Numbered from the stretch's first letter, positions 41,785-51,847 are shown. The stretch: DNA of 64,000 nucleotides from Marinobacterium sediminicola (GCF_022343685.1 NZ_CP092123.1:1922001-1986000), one strand, 5' to 3'. Notes: a model not told the origin generated them from the letters alone. Made by a program: numbers and translations.

Positions 41785-42777
41785 TCAGAATGCCTGCTTG
41801 TCCCGCTGACCCCACAATGCATTTGCTTGCTCAACCCACTCGCCAACGGGCTTGTGCTCACCTTTGGACAAAAGGCGCAGTACACCGGCCAAGGTACTGA
41901 TGACGGCACCCTCACCGTACTCATGTCCAATTTCCCCACGCCACAATCGCAACAAGTCCAGGGGATCAAGGTCATCCTCCCGCACCAACCGCTGCCTGTG
42001 CATCCGCGGCCATTCCTCTTTCATCAGCTCACCATTACACACCCAATGCAGCTCTGAATCCGAGTCGGGCTTCATTTCGGCTTCACCCCCATCCCCTCTG
42101 ATGGTCAGGCTGAACTCTGTTCCCAACAGCTGCGAAGTTTTCTGATGCATAGGGGCATAGGGAGGATGAAAGACCCCATCAACACAACAGGGAGCCTCAA
42201 GCGGATTGAGCAAACGACACAGTGTATGAACGGGTGAACGAAGCCCCAGAATTGGACGCAAGGCAATCATCTCACCCAGGCGTGGCACCATGTTATCGAT
42301 CGACATAAAGGCAAAGTTGTCACTTGCAACACTCTGTTCGACCTGTTCCCAGTTTTGTGCTGCCTGCAGCCCAAAGATCGTTAACATGTCCTCAGTGTAG
42401 AGACGACCGGGTGTGTGGCCACGTGCGCCATGCATGAAGACCTTTGTGCCCTTCTGTGCAAGCAGCAATGCCGCCAGCAGGAACCATGGCAACCGGCGCT
42501 TTTTGCCCGCATAGCTCGACCAGTCAAGATCTACGGCAATCCCTTCAGGCACTGCCAATCGTGCCTTGACCGCTCGCGCAAAACCCATTAGCTCCTCGGG
42601 CGCTTCTTCTTTCATTCTGATCAGCATCAGAAATGCACCCAACTGCTCCGGCAACACCTGTTGATCCAGAATCATGCCCATCGCCACTTCGGCTTCATCT
42701 GCTGTCAGTGAACGACTGCCCTTCTTGCCTTTCCCCAGCACTCGCACAAAGGGGGCAAACGGGTGTTCCTGATTCAT
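41785..42777 (-). CDS. TrpD2/YbiB-like glycosyl transferase family protein
   Basis: A 330-residue protein related to anthranilate phosphoribosyltransferase, of the TrpD2/YbiB group. The N-terminal helical domain (about 15-80: LTADEAEVAMGMILD, LGAFLMLIRMK) is followed by the larger nucleotide-binding domain with VFMHGARGHTPGR. YbiB of E. coli binds nucleic acids and is not a tryptophan enzyme, and no trp genes are nearby. The ATG at 42777 follows GAAGAGGAAAAG. It is divergent from rlmD. Confidence 0.85.
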   Translation of the reverse strand: MNQEHPFAPFVRVLGKGKKGSRSLTADEAEVAMGMILDQQVLPEQLGAFLMLIRMKEEAPEELMGFARAVKARLAVPEGIAVDLDWSSYAGKKRRLPWFLLAALLLAQKGTKVFMHGARGHTPGRLYTEDMLTIFGLQAAQNWEQVEQSVASDNFAFMSIDNMVPRLGEMIALRPILGLRSPVHTLCRLLNPLEAPCCVDGVFHPPYAPMHQKTSQLLGTEFSLTIRGDGGEAEMKPDSDSELHWVCNGELMKEEWPRMHRQRLVREDDLDPLDLLRLWRGEIGHEYGEGAVISTLAGVLRLLSKGEHKPVGEWVEQANALWGQRDKQAF

Positions 42778-42864
42778 CGCTTTTCCTCTTCTCAATCTTC
42801 GACGGAGTAACGTGTCGGACAGCGCTTTGCTACAATTGCGCGTTGATATCACGGAAAGTATGAC

Positions 42865-44220
42865 ATGAGCCGTAAAAACAGAATACAGTTCGGTGCGCCG
42901 TCACGCGTGCGCAAATCTCCTTCACTGCCCCAGGCGCCTCTAACATTAAACATAGAGCGCTTGAGCCATGAAGGACGGGGTATCGCCAGAGTTGACGGCA
43001 AGACAATATTTGTCGCCGGAGGCCTTCCTGGTGAAACGCTTACCGCGCGAATTACCGCTCAACACAAGCGGTATAACGAGGCCGAACTGGTTGAAATTCA
43101 GACCGCCAGCCCTGACCGTTCACCAGCATTCTGCCCACATTTTCAGCAGTGTGGCGGCTGTGATCTTCAACACCTGAACATTGACCAGCAGCGTGCGCAC
43201 AAGCAACAACAGGTACTTGATCAGCTGGCACGTTTTGCCTCTGTAATTCCCGAACAGATCGAAGAACCGATCCTTGGCCCGGACAGGGGTTATCGTCGTG
43301 CAGCCCGCATTGGTATCAACCAGCGTCAGCGTGACGGTGAACTACTGGTTGGCTTCCGCCGACGCGGCAGCAACAAACTTCTGAATATTGATACCTGCCC
43401 GGTTCTCGACGTACGACTGCAACCGGTTTTTGCTACGCTTCGGGAACATCTTAAAGACCTGAATGACATCCGCAGCCTGACTCATGTCGATGTCAGTTGC
43501 GGTGACGATGATGGCTTTATCCGGTTCCGCTGCACACGCAGACCCAATGAAACACTTATGAGCCGGCTCAAAGCGGTTAGTCAGCAACTGCAACTGAAGC
43601 TTGTCATCGGATTAAATGATGGTGACATGCCGATCGATGAAGGTCTTGCCCATTACACCCTGCCGGAAGCTGATATTGAATTGGGCTTTTCCAGTACGGA
43701 CTTCATTCAGGTCAATGCGGGTGTCAACAAGGCCATGATCAATCAGGCCATTGCCTGGCTGGCACCTCAGCCTGACCAGCGTGTGCTCGACCTGTTTTGC
43801 GGTCTTGGCAACTTTACCCTGCCCTTGGCCCGCAAGGCGGCTCAGATTGTTGGCGTCGAAGGATCTGCCGAGATGGTTGGTCGTGCTCGCCAGAATGCTG
43901 CTAACGCCGGGATTCAGAATGCGGAGTTTTATCGTGCTGACCTTAGCGAAAGCTTCCGTCATGCAACATGGTTCCGTGAAGGGTTCGATTTGATTCTGCT
44001 GGATCCACCGCGCACGGGCGCACGAGAAGCCGTTCAACAGCTCTCACATTATGGCGCCGCGAAGGTTCTGTATATCTCATGTAACCCGTCCGCGCTGGTG
44101 GCAGACCTGCCGCTACTGACAGCGGCCGGGTACAGGGTTACCCGTTTCGGCATCATGGACATGTTCCCCCACACCGCACACGTTGAATCCATGCTACTGC
44201 TTGAGCGAACAGATGCCTGA
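42865..44220 (+). CDS. rlmD: 23S rRNA (uracil-1939-C5)-methyltransferase RlmD
   Basis: Iron-sulfur RNA methyltransferase, 451 residues. A TRAM domain (about 25-80) is followed by 4Fe-4S ligands C90, C96, C99 and C178, then the SAM fold with DLFCGLGNFTLPLA (309-322), LLDPPRTGARE (378-388) and the catalytic C406 in YISCNPSAL. The family-typical end is HTAHVESMLLLER. It overlaps the downstream pseudouridine synthase gene by 8 bases. Confidence 0.96.
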   Translation: MSRKNRIQFGAPSRVRKSPSLPQAPLTLNIERLSHEGRGIARVDGKTIFVAGGLPGETLTARITAQHKRYNEAELVEIQTASPDRSPAFCPHFQQCGGCDLQHLNIDQQRAHKQQQVLDQLARFASVIPEQIEEPILGPDRGYRRAARIGINQRQRDGELLVGFRRRGSNKLLNIDTCPVLDVRLQPVFATLREHLKDLNDIRSLTHVDVSCGDDDGFIRFRCTRRPNETLMSRLKAVSQQLQLKLVIGLNDGDMPIDEGLAHYTLPEADIELGFSSTDFIQVNAGVNKAMINQAIAWLAPQPDQRVLDLFCGLGNFTLPLARKAAQIVGVEGSAEMVGRARQNAANAGIQNAEFYRADLSESFRHATWFREGFDLILLDPPRTGAREAVQQLSHYGAAKVLYISCNPSALVADLPLLTAAGYRVTRFGIMDMFPHTAHVESMLLLERTDA

Positions 44221-44833
44221 CTACATATATTCGGACGACAGCATTGTAGTGGTCAGCAAGCCTGCAGGATTGCTGAGCGTCCCCGGCCGGGGTGAAGACA
44301 AGCAGGACTGCCTCTGGCGACGCGTACAGCAGCGCTTCCCGACAGCCCGTATTGTCCACCGACTTGATCAGGCCACGTCCGGCCTGCTGATCCTTGCGTT
44401 GAGCGCTGAAACACATCGAAACCTGAGCATTCAATTTCAGCAACGCATACCCACCAAGCGCTATCAGGCCATTATCGCCGGAGTGCCGCAACAGGATTCG
44501 GGCCGGATAGAGCTACCCTTGCGCTGCGATTGGGATAACCGCCCCCGCCAGATCGTTGATTCAATTGATGGCAAACCCGCCATAACGGATTGGAGCTGCA
44601 TTGAGACCTATCAGGACCGGTCACGGGTTCACCTTAGCCCTATTACCGGCCGCTCTCATCAATTGCGCGTACACATGCAGGCGATGGGTCATCCGATTGT
44701 AGGCGATCAATTCTATGCCTGCGAACCTTTCATCAGCGCAAGCGACAGACTATTGCTACACGCTGAACACTTGGGAGTCCGGCATCCGATCAGCGGCGAA
44801 TGGATGGATTTCGACAGCTCCTGCCCTTTCTAG
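44213..44833 (+). CDS. RluA-family pseudouridine synthase
   Basis: RNA pseudouridine synthase of 206 residues. The catalytic motif is HRLDQATSGLLI with the essential Asp, and the C-terminal motif is ITGRSHQLRVHMQAMGHPIVGDQFY. There is no S4 domain, and the short size fits RluA (23S U746 and tRNA U32) better than RluC or RluD, but the target is inferred. The ATG at 44213 lies inside the end of rlmD, so the two RNA-modification genes are coupled. A terminator follows. Confidence 0.9.
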   Translation: MPDYIYSDDSIVVVSKPAGLLSVPGRGEDKQDCLWRRVQQRFPTARIVHRLDQATSGLLILALSAETHRNLSIQFQQRIPTKRYQAIIAGVPQQDSGRIELPLRCDWDNRPRQIVDSIDGKPAITDWSCIETYQDRSRVHLSPITGRSHQLRVHMQAMGHPIVGDQFYACEPFISASDRLLLHAEHLGVRHPISGEWMDFDSSCPF

Positions 44834-44863
44834 GCAGTCTCTTGTACCCGCTATTGTCACACA

Positions 44864-44892
44864 TAAAAACGGGAGCCAAGGCTCCCGTTTTT
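44864..44892. terminator. Bidirectional terminator between rluA-like gene and bamC
   Basis: Nearly perfect stem AAAACGGGAGCC/GGCTCCCGTTTT around AA, with A and T flanks. It serves both convergent genes. Confidence 0.9.
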
Positions 44893-44915
44893 ATGTGAAT
44901 TGATGAAGGCTCCGG

Positions 44916-46319
44916 TTACTCAGCCTGAGGCAGCTGATCCTTAATCGTCCAAAGCACTTCCTCTGCCACGATAGCAGGTGCGTCCAGACCACTCTCATCC
45001 TGCACAGACAGGAACACACCGGAGCGGGTTCTGTTCAGCTTCAACTGATAGCGACCGGTATGCTCGTAATTGCCGGTTTCCGCGTTGTAATTGCCGCTTT
45101 CTCCGCCACCAAAGACATACACAACCTTGCCACCAAACCAGATTTTATAACCCTTCTGGTTTGCAGGATTATTGGGATCAGACAATTCGGTCGCCAGTTC
45201 GCCGTCTTCTTCAACGCGAACCGATGAAGGTACAGCTCCCACTGAACTGTAGCTTACACCATCATTTTCTTCCTCAGCGCCACCCAGTGCGGCACTGATA
45301 ATGCTGGTATCGAGCTTGATGTCACCACGATCAGAGTGCAACCACTCAAAGAAGCCCATCTTCTCGGTATCATCGAACGGCGTCGTAGTGGTATAGGTCA
45401 GGTAGAAAATACCGGCCTCCTGATCACGCGTTCCCACATCAACCTGTGCAGCATCCAGCGCTTCATTCACCTGATCCCAGGCTGTGTCGATAGGAGCACT
45501 GATCTTGAGAACGGGGTTGCCACGAGAATCACGCCCCAACAGTGGCCGTTCGGCAGACTGCTGCTGCAACGAAACGAGAGTATTGGCCGTCTGCTGAGTA
45601 CTGGCCTTACTCAGGTAGCGCAACAGCTCAAACATCATATCCGACTTGTAGCTGATATCGCGTGCCTGCTGATCCCAGTCGATGCTTGCCACATCCGTAT
45701 CTTCAGGGTACTGAACATGCTTGATACGAACGGCAGTACGACCGTAGTTATCCGGGTCAGGGCGCAGCGTCATACGCAGCTTGTTGCGCGTAGGCCCTTC
45801 GACATTCTGCAAGGTCAATCGCTTGACCCACAAGTCGACAAAGCTGTAATCACGACCATCCAACAGAATCCAGTCGGATTCCATTACCCCCTGACGCGGA
45901 TCGAAACGAACGATATCGATGTCATTGAAGGCCCAGAAATCACGCGCCTTCATCCAGACATCAGCAATCGGCTCATCCACCAGAATCACTTTCTCGCCTT
46001 CAATACGACGGAAGTTGACACTGTCAGTACCCGATTCAGCGTAGAAGAACTCAGGCCGTGGCACTTCGAACTCACCTTCGCTTCGTGTGGCGGTCACCCC
46101 GACATCCGGTACCACCAGTTGCTCCTGCATCTCTTTGGCACGCAAATGAGGTGGCAGCTGGAGGCGTTCGCTTTTGCTGGCCAGCTCATAATCCTGGCTA
46201 CGATCGCGAATAACACCGTTGTCTCCATAGATCGGGTTGTTCTCAACCATGCTGCAGCCTGTCAAGGCGACGCTAACAGCCAAGGCCAGCGGAAGGTAGG
46301 TGGTCCGAAGTGTAGTCAT
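44916..46319 (-). CDS. bamC: Outer-membrane assembly lipoprotein BamC, long form
   Basis: Lipoprotein of the Bam complex. The 467-residue precursor has a lipobox ALTGC (lipid Cys 22), the conserved NPIYGDNGVIRDRSQDYELA region that binds BamD, a first helix-grip domain (about 100-240) and a second one. The C-terminal part contains an acidic, low-complexity insertion (about 345-400, with EEENDG and ELSDPNNPAN). E. coli BamC is 344 residues, so this form is over 100 longer. It lies 11 bases after dapA, the same pair as in E. coli. Confidence 0.93.
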   Translation of the reverse strand: MTTLRTTYLPLALAVSVALTGCSMVENNPIYGDNGVIRDRSQDYELASKSERLQLPPHLRAKEMQEQLVVPDVGVTATRSEGEFEVPRPEFFYAESGTDSVNFRRIEGEKVILVDEPIADVWMKARDFWAFNDIDIVRFDPRQGVMESDWILLDGRDYSFVDLWVKRLTLQNVEGPTRNKLRMTLRPDPDNYGRTAVRIKHVQYPEDTDVASIDWDQQARDISYKSDMMFELLRYLSKASTQQTANTLVSLQQQSAERPLLGRDSRGNPVLKISAPIDTAWDQVNEALDAAQVDVGTRDQEAGIFYLTYTTTTPFDDTEKMGFFEWLHSDRGDIKLDTSIISAALGGAEEENDGVSYSSVGAVPSSVRVEEDGELATELSDPNNPANQKGYKIWFGGKVVYVFGGGESGNYNAETGNYEHTGRYQLKLNRTRSGVFLSVQDESGLDAPAIVAEEVLWTIKDQLPQAE

Positions 46320-46330
46320 GCCAAGTCCTG

Positions 46331-47206
46331 TTAGATGATGCCAGCTTCGCGCAAAGAGGTGCGTACCAGATCATGGTACTGTTCGGAAAGTACAGTAAGC
46401 GGCAAGCGGATGCCTTCACCGATCAGTTGCATTTCAGCCATCGCCCACTTCACCGGGATAGGATTGGCTTCCACGAACAGATTGGTATGCAAGGGCATCA
46501 GTTTTTGCTGCAGCGCGCGCGCGGCATCTGCCTCACCTGCAAGCCCAAGACGGCACAGCTCAGCCATTTCAGCCGGAGCCACGTTAGCGGTAACGGAAAT
46601 ATTGCCCTGACCACCCATCAGGATGAGCTCGATCGCAGTCGCATCATCACCGGAGTAAACTGCGAAATCAGCCGGCAGGTTGGCGATCAGTTCACGTGCG
46701 CGATCCAGATCACCCGTCGCTTCCTTAATGCCGACGATATTGTCGATCTTAGCCAAACGGTAAACGGTTTCAGGCTTGATATCACTGCAAGTACGACCCG
46801 GTACGTTGTACAGGATCTGCGGAATGGCGACCGCTTCAGCAATTGCCTTGAAGTGCTGGTACAGGCCTTCCTGCGTTGGCTTGTTGTAATAGGGCGCAAC
46901 CAGCAGGCACGCATCAGCGCCAGCCTTGGCAGCACGCTCTGTCAACTCAATCGCTTCACGCGTCGAGTTGGCACCCGTACCGGCAATCACCGGAATACGA
47001 CCATCAACACGCTTGATGATCGCCTTGATCACTTCCAGGTGCTCATCATAATCCAGTGTCGGCGACTCCCCTGTCGTCCCCACGGCAACAATTGAGTCCG
47101 TACCCTTGTCGATATGGAGATCCACTATCTTGTCCAGAGCAGCCCAATCGATCTCTCCATTGGCTGTCATCGGGGTCACGAGCGCTACAATACTGCCGCG
47201 AATCAT
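46331..47206 (-). CDS. dapA: 4-hydroxy-tetrahydrodipicolinate synthase
   Basis: First committed enzyme of lysine and diaminopimelate synthesis, condensing pyruvate with aspartate semialdehyde. The 291-residue TIM barrel starts [13 protein letters not shown] and contains GTTGESPTL, the catalytic Tyr in ILYNVPGRT and the Schiff-base Lys in VGIKEATGD. The ATG at 47206 follows GGAG at 6 bases; an in-frame ATG 12 bases upstream is possible. It is divergent from bcp and followed by bamC after 11 bases. Confidence 0.96.
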   Translation of the reverse strand: MIRGSIVALVTPMTANGEIDWAALDKIVDLHIDKGTDSIVAVGTTGESPTLDYDEHLEVIKAIIKRVDGRIPVIAGTGANSTREAIELTERAAKAGADACLLVAPYYNKPTQEGLYQHFKAIAEAVAIPQILYNVPGRTCSDIKPETVYRLAKIDNIVGIKEATGDLDRARELIANLPADFAVYSGDDATAIELILMGGQGNISVTANVAPAEMAELCRLGLAGEADAARALQQKLMPLHTNLFVEANPIPVKWAMAEMQLIGEGIRLPLTVLSEQYHDLVRTSLREAGII

Positions 47207-47380
47207 CTCTGTCTCCATTTGTCTGAGAACTCTCAACTTGTTGCAACATGCTACCGGCGCCGGGTCTTACCCTCAACCAGCAGACACTTTTTTGATATCG
47301 TAAAGGCCGCATTCTAAACGAATAATGTGTATTGCGCGTAGTAGTACGCAGTACTTTTTAGTCACTGAGGACATTTCAAC

Positions 47381-47848
47381 ATGACAGCACCCGCCATCGG
47401 CCAGCCGGTTCAAGATTTTTCCGCTCCGGCAACCAGCGATTCCCAAGTCACCCTGAGTGAACTCAAGGGCAAGAATGTCGTTTTCTTCTTCTACCCCAAG
47501 GACAGCACTCCAGGCTGCACCACCGAAGGCCAGGATTTCCGTGACTTGTATGACGAATTCCAGGCGCTGGACACCGAAATCTTCGGCATCTCCCGAGACA
47601 GTCTGCGGAGCCACGAAAACTTCAAAACCAAGCAGTCCTTTCCGTTCGAATTGATCAGCGACAAGGATGAAGCGGTCTGCCAGCTATTCGATGTCATCAA
47701 GCTGAAAAAGATGTATGGCCGTGAATATATGGGCCTTGAGCGCAGCACCTTCCTGATCGACAAGGAAGGTGTACTGCGTCAGGAATGGCGCAAGGTTAAG
47801 GTCAAAGGCCATGCAGCTGAAGTTCTGGAGGCAACCAAGGCGCTCTAA
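47381..47848 (+). CDS. bcp: Thiol peroxidase Bcp/PrxQ, one-cysteine-like
   Basis: Peroxiredoxin reducing hydrogen and organic peroxides; 155 residues. The peroxidatic site is PGCTTEGQDF with C46. The resolving cysteine five residues later, found in E. coli Bcp, is Q51 here; the only other cysteine is C100. It therefore either works as a one-Cys enzyme or uses C100. The thioredoxin fold is otherwise complete with RSTFLIDKEGVLR. It is divergent from dapA and convergent with perM. Confidence 0.94.
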   Translation: MTAPAIGQPVQDFSAPATSDSQVTLSELKGKNVVFFFYPKDSTPGCTTEGQDFRDLYDEFQALDTEIFGISRDSLRSHENFKTKQSFPFELISDKDEAVCQLFDVIKLKKMYGREYMGLERSTFLIDKEGVLRQEWRKVKVKGHAAEVLEATKAL

Positions 47849-47873
47849 CCGACCCTGCCTTTGGCCTCTCCGC

Positions 47874-48947
47874 TCAGCCGGACGAGGCCTCAGACTGCTC
47901 GATTGAACCCGGCCAGGCGCTTACGATCGCCTTGACCAGCGTAGCCAGCGGAATGGCAAAAAACACACCCCAGAAACCCCAGAAACTGCCAAATACCAAT
48001 ACTGCTACGATAATGGAGACTGGGTGCAGATTCACGGCTTCCGAGAAAAGCAATGGCACAAGCACATTGCCATCCAGAGCCTGGATAATCCCATAGGCGA
48101 TCATCACGTACATGAATTCGCTGCTCCAGCCCCACTGAAAGAGCGCAATCAGCATTACCGGCAGCGTCACCAACGTCGCCCCTATGTAGGGGATCACCAC
48201 TGACAGACCTACCATAATCGCCAGCAACGCCGCATAGTTGATACCGAAGAAGATGAAGGTCACGTAACTCACCGCGCCCACTATGAGAATTTCAATCGCC
48301 TTGCCACGCACATAGTTGGCGATCTGCTCGTCCATCTCATGCCACACCCGCGTCATCATCTGACGCTTTTCCGGCAGAAATGCAGTCCAGCCCGCCACCA
48401 GCTTGCGGCCATCCTTAAGGAAGAAAAACACCAGTATGGGCACCAGCACCACGTAAATCAGTACTGTGACAATGCCGGTGATGGAATTAAGCGAAAAGGT
48501 CAATACCCATTGCCCTAACCGACTCAGTTCACTTGCTGCTGCCGCAAAAAGGTCACGTATCTGTGCCTCCGATATCAGCTCGGGATAACGCTGAGGCAAC
48601 ACCAGCAACTGGGCCTGCACCTCAGAGACCATTCTCGGTGCTTCAGTGAACAGGTTGACCAACTGCTGCCAGACGATCGGCAATACGAACAACAGAAACG
48701 CGGATACAAAACCGATAAAAACCAGAAACACCGAGATCACGGCAAGTAGATGCCCTGCTCCACGCCGCTGAAGCCAGTCAACAGCCCCCTGCATCAGGAA
48801 TGCCAGAATTACACTGGCGATGACCGGTGCCAGCGGTTGCCCCAGCACCCAGATAATAACCAGGGCTGCACCCAACAGCAGGAACAGGAACAATGCTTCT
48901 TCATCGGAAAAATAACGGTCGATCCACTTACTGAAAATCTTGCGCAT
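47874..48947 (-). CDS. perM: AI-2E family (PerM-type) membrane protein
   Basis: Integral membrane protein of 357 residues with about eight helices: N-terminal helices at 20-60, 65-90, a soluble loop (100-140), then further helices, including the motif IPYIGATLVTLPV and GPLIFSEAVNLHPVSIIVAVLVFGS-like C-terminal segment (LLFSEAVNLHP). The AI-2E family includes autoinducer-2 exporters and sodium/proton antiporters, so the substrate is open. The ATG at 48947 follows GAGGTG at 5 bases. It lies 8 bases after the TusA-like gene, a pair also known from other gammaproteobacteria. Confidence 0.9.
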   Translation of the reverse strand: MRKIFSKWIDRYFSDEEALFLFLLLGAALVIIWVLGQPLAPVIASVILAFLMQGAVDWLQRRGAGHLLAVISVFLVFIGFVSAFLLFVLPIVWQQLVNLFTEAPRMVSEVQAQLLVLPQRYPELISEAQIRDLFAAAASELSRLGQWVLTFSLNSITGIVTVLIYVVLVPILVFFFLKDGRKLVAGWTAFLPEKRQMMTRVWHEMDEQIANYVRGKAIEILIVGAVSYVTFIFFGINYAALLAIMVGLSVVIPYIGATLVTLPVMLIALFQWGWSSEFMYVMIAYGIIQALDGNVLVPLLFSEAVNLHPVSIIVAVLVFGSFWGFWGVFFAIPLATLVKAIVSAWPGSIEQSEASSG

Positions 48948-48955
48948 GTTGCACC

Positions 48956-49201
48956 TCAGGCGTCCTTGCCACGCCGAATCCAATAAATGAAATGGTTATC
49001 GTCACTGAACGTATGCAGCAACTCATGGTCTGATACTTGGGTGTAGGCCGGAAAGTCACGAACGGAACCCGCGTCAGTGGCGATCACCTTGAGCACCTGC
49101 CCCGGCGATAGCTGATGCAGCGCAAGCTTAGCCTTGAGCAACGGCATAGGACAGCTCAAACCACTGGCATCAAGCTCCTCATCATGTTCTGGAGGTCTCA
49201 T
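48956..49201 (-). CDS. TusA/SirA-like sulfur carrier protein
   Basis: An 81-residue protein of the TusA family with the signature LDASGLSCPMPLLKAK, where C17 would carry the persulfide. No tusBCD or tusE gene is nearby. It is directly upstream of perM and divergent from bepA. TusA paralogs of this type often lie beside perM and bepA rather than acting in tRNA thiolation, so its sulfur-acceptor is not known. Confidence 0.87.
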   Translation of the reverse strand: MRPPEHDEELDASGLSCPMPLLKAKLALHQLSPGQVLKVIATDAGSVRDFPAYTQVSDHELLHTFSDDNHFIYWIRRGKDA

Positions 49202-49294
49202 CTACTCGACTCCTGCGATACACTGGCGACACATATGAATGGCAATCACTATATCATTAAACCCATGCCAGAATAATTCGGAAGGCCATCTCCA

Positions 49295-50740
49295 ATGCTC
49301 AATCGCGTTACTTTTATCTGTACTTTCCTCTCCTTGCTGCTTACAACTCAGCCAAGCCGTGCCGAAGAACCCTTCAATTTGCCCCTTCTTAATGATGGCA
49401 GTTCGTCCATTGTCAGTCTTGAAGCCGAATACCGGCTCGGCAGGAACTGGGCTCGCATACTGCGAGGGCAGGCGCCGATGCTGGATGACCCAATCACCTA
49501 TCAGTACCTCGAAGACCTGCTTTGGCGACTCCTGCCACACAGTCAGGTTCAGGATCGACGACTGGAACTGTTTCTGCTGGCCAACCCGAGCTTCAACGCC
49601 TTCGCTGTGCCTGGCGGCGTTATCGGCGTACATGGCGGTCTGATTCTGGCAGCTGAGAGTGAAGGAGAATTAGCCTCCGTAATCGCACACGAGCTCGCCC
49701 ATCTTAGCCAGCGCCACTATGCTCAGCGACTCGAAGATGAACGCCGAAATCGCCCCCTGATGCTGGCCGGTGTACTTGCCAGCATCCTGGTCGCGGCTGC
49801 CGATACGGAAGGCGGTGTAGCGGTCATGTCTTCAACGCTGGGAGCCTCGGCGCAAAATCAGCTGGCCTTCAGTCGCCGTAACGAACAGGAAGCAGACAGA
49901 GTTGGCATGCAAACACTGGTTTCAGCCAATTATGATCCTCACACCATGCCCGAGATGTTTAGCCGCCTGCAACGAAACTATCAATTTTACGGACAACGCC
50001 CTCCCGAATTTCTGCTCACCCACCCTGTCACCGAGTCACGCATCGCCGACTCGCTGAACAGGGCCAGCCAACTGCCTGTTGTAAGGAGCCATCAACATGG
50101 CGTTGAATTTTCTTTGATTAAGGCACGCATGGAAGTGCAGTTTTCTGAGTCCCCCGCCCTAGCCGTCGAGCATTTTCGTAGTGCGTTGAAACTGAACGAC
50201 AATGCGTACAGCCGATACGGCCTGATGCTTGCTTCAATTGCCAACCGGGATTATGCATTGGCCAAACAGGTATATCAGCAAATGCCTGTCACGCTCAAAC
50301 AGCACCTTTATGTCCAGCTCGGCTATATTGAGGGGCTGATGCGATCGGCCAACTACCAGGAAGCGCTTGATCAGTCTCGCCAATTATTGGCGCTCTATCC
50401 AGACAGCCGACCCACGAGAACACTGTATGCCCGTGCTTTGCGCGATAGCGGCCAATTTGCAGAAGCCTTGAGGGTTTACAAGTCTCTAAGCCGTGACTAC
50501 CCAAATGACGCCCAACTCTGGTTTCAGCTGGCCGAGACAGAAGGCCTTGCAGGCAATACCCTTGGCGTCCACGAAGCACGAATTGAATATTTCATGCTGA
50601 CAGCGCAGCTTGACCAGGCGCTCAAGCAAATCACTTATGCACGACGCGGCAAAGACTTGACGCCATCCGATATTGCGCGGCTCGATCAACGCGAGCAGGA
50701 AGCGCGCGCTCTTCGTCAGGAGATGAAACAGCAGTTCTGA
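49295..50740 (+). CDS. bepA: Periplasmic M48 metalloprotease/chaperone BepA
   Basis: Periplasmic quality-control protease for LptD and BamA assembly. The 481-residue precursor has a signal peptide of about 23 residues (cleavage near SRA-EE), the zinc motif HELAH (H132, E133, H136) in VIAHELAHLSQRH, the third ligand in NEQEADRVGM, and C-terminal TPR repeats (about 270-460). The length is close to E. coli BepA (487). It has its own terminator downstream. Confidence 0.95.
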   Translation: MLNRVTFICTFLSLLLTTQPSRAEEPFNLPLLNDGSSSIVSLEAEYRLGRNWARILRGQAPMLDDPITYQYLEDLLWRLLPHSQVQDRRLELFLLANPSFNAFAVPGGVIGVHGGLILAAESEGELASVIAHELAHLSQRHYAQRLEDERRNRPLMLAGVLASILVAAADTEGGVAVMSSTLGASAQNQLAFSRRNEQEADRVGMQTLVSANYDPHTMPEMFSRLQRNYQFYGQRPPEFLLTHPVTESRIADSLNRASQLPVVRSHQHGVEFSLIKARMEVQFSESPALAVEHFRSALKLNDNAYSRYGLMLASIANRDYALAKQVYQQMPVTLKQHLYVQLGYIEGLMRSANYQEALDQSRQLLALYPDSRPTRTLYARALRDSGQFAEALRVYKSLSRDYPNDAQLWFQLAETEGLAGNTLGVHEARIEYFMLTAQLDQALKQITYARRGKDLTPSDIARLDQREQEARALRQEMKQQF

Positions 50741-50750
50741 CACCGCACAC

Positions 50751-50789
50751 AAAAAAGCCCGCTAACCTGATCAGTGAGCGGGCTTTTTT
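50751..50789. terminator. Bidirectional terminator between bepA and nadA
   Basis: Stem AAAAAAGCCCGCT/AGCGGGCTTTTTT with a 13-base loop; it serves both convergent genes. Confidence 0.9.
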
Positions 50790-50803
50790 CGATAACGGTT
50801 CGA

Positions 50804-51847
50804 TCAATTAGCCGAGAAGTCCAGCATCCTCTGCAACGGCTTGAGGGCCTTCTCCCTCAGATCCGCATCGACATGAATCTCATCTGCTCCATGCTCCAGA
50901 GCAGACAAAATATTATCCAGACCGTTCATCGCCATCCATGGACAGTGAGCACAGCTGCGACAGGTCGCACCTGAACCTCCGGTCGGCGCTTCAAGAAAAC
51001 GCTTGCCCGGTGCAGCCTGCTGCATCTTGTAGAAAATGCCACGATCGGTTGCAACGATAAAGGTCTCATTAGGCAACTCCTGGGCAGCCTTGATCAACTG
51101 ACTGGTTGAACCGACCGCATCAGCAATTTCCACAACCGCATCAGGTGACTCAGGGTGGACCAGGACAGCCGCATCCGGGTAAACCTGCTTAAGATCCAGA
51201 ATACCTTTCGCCTTGAACTCCTCATGGACGATGCAACTGCCGTCCCAGAGAATCATCTCGGCACCGGTTTCCTTACGCACGTATTCACCAAGATGCTTAT
51301 CAGGAGCCCAAATGATTTTCTTGCCCTGATCCGCAAGGTGCTCGACCACCTTGAGCGCAATGCTGGAAGTTACCACCCAATCGGCACGCGCCTTCACTGC
51401 AGCCGATGTGTTGGCATAGACAACCACTTCGTGATCAGGGTACTGATCACAGAAAGCCGCAAACTCATCAGCAGGACAACCGATATCAAGGGAGCAGGTC
51501 GCTTCCAGGGTTGGCATCAGGATGCGTTTTTCCGGATTCAGAATCTTGGCAGTTTCACCCATAAAGCGAACACCAGCCACGATCAGGGTAGATGCAGGGT
51601 GACGAGAGCCGAAGCGCGCCATTTCAAGTGAATCCGCGACACAGCCACCGGTTTCATCCGCAAGCTGCTGGATCAGATCATCGGTATAATAGTGCGCAAC
51701 AAGACAAGCATCCTTTTCAACCAGCAGTTGACGAATCTTGTTCTTGTACTCTTCGATTTCAGCTGACCCCATCTGCGGCGGCAGGTGCTCTTGCGCAAAG
51801 TGCTCCTGCACCAGGATGCGATCATCAATATCTTGCTTACTCAACAT
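50804..51847 (-). CDS. nadA: Quinolinate synthase NadA
   Basis: Makes quinolinate from iminoaspartate and dihydroxyacetone phosphate for NAD synthesis. The 347-residue product equals the E. coli length when started at the ATG at 51847. The three 4Fe-4S ligands are C118 (EATCSLD), C205 (WDGSCIVHE) and C302 (AHCPWM). The frame stays open to 51892, but that extension is not family-like; the chosen ATG has no strong ribosome binding site. It is a single gene between the bepA terminator and tRNA-Lys. Confidence 0.95.
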   Translation of the reverse strand: MLSKQDIDDRILVQEHFAQEHLPPQMGSAEIEEYKNKIRQLLVEKDACLVAHYYTDDLIQQLADETGGCVADSLEMARFGSRHPASTLIVAGVRFMGETAKILNPEKRILMPTLEATCSLDIGCPADEFAAFCDQYPDHEVVVYANTSAAVKARADWVVTSSIALKVVEHLADQGKKIIWAPDKHLGEYVRKETGAEMILWDGSCIVHEEFKAKGILDLKQVYPDAAVLVHPESPDAVVEIADAVGSTSQLIKAAQELPNETFIVATDRGIFYKMQQAAPGKRFLEAPTGGSGATCRSCAHCPWMAMNGLDNILSALEHGADEIHVDADLREKALKPLQRMLDFSAN

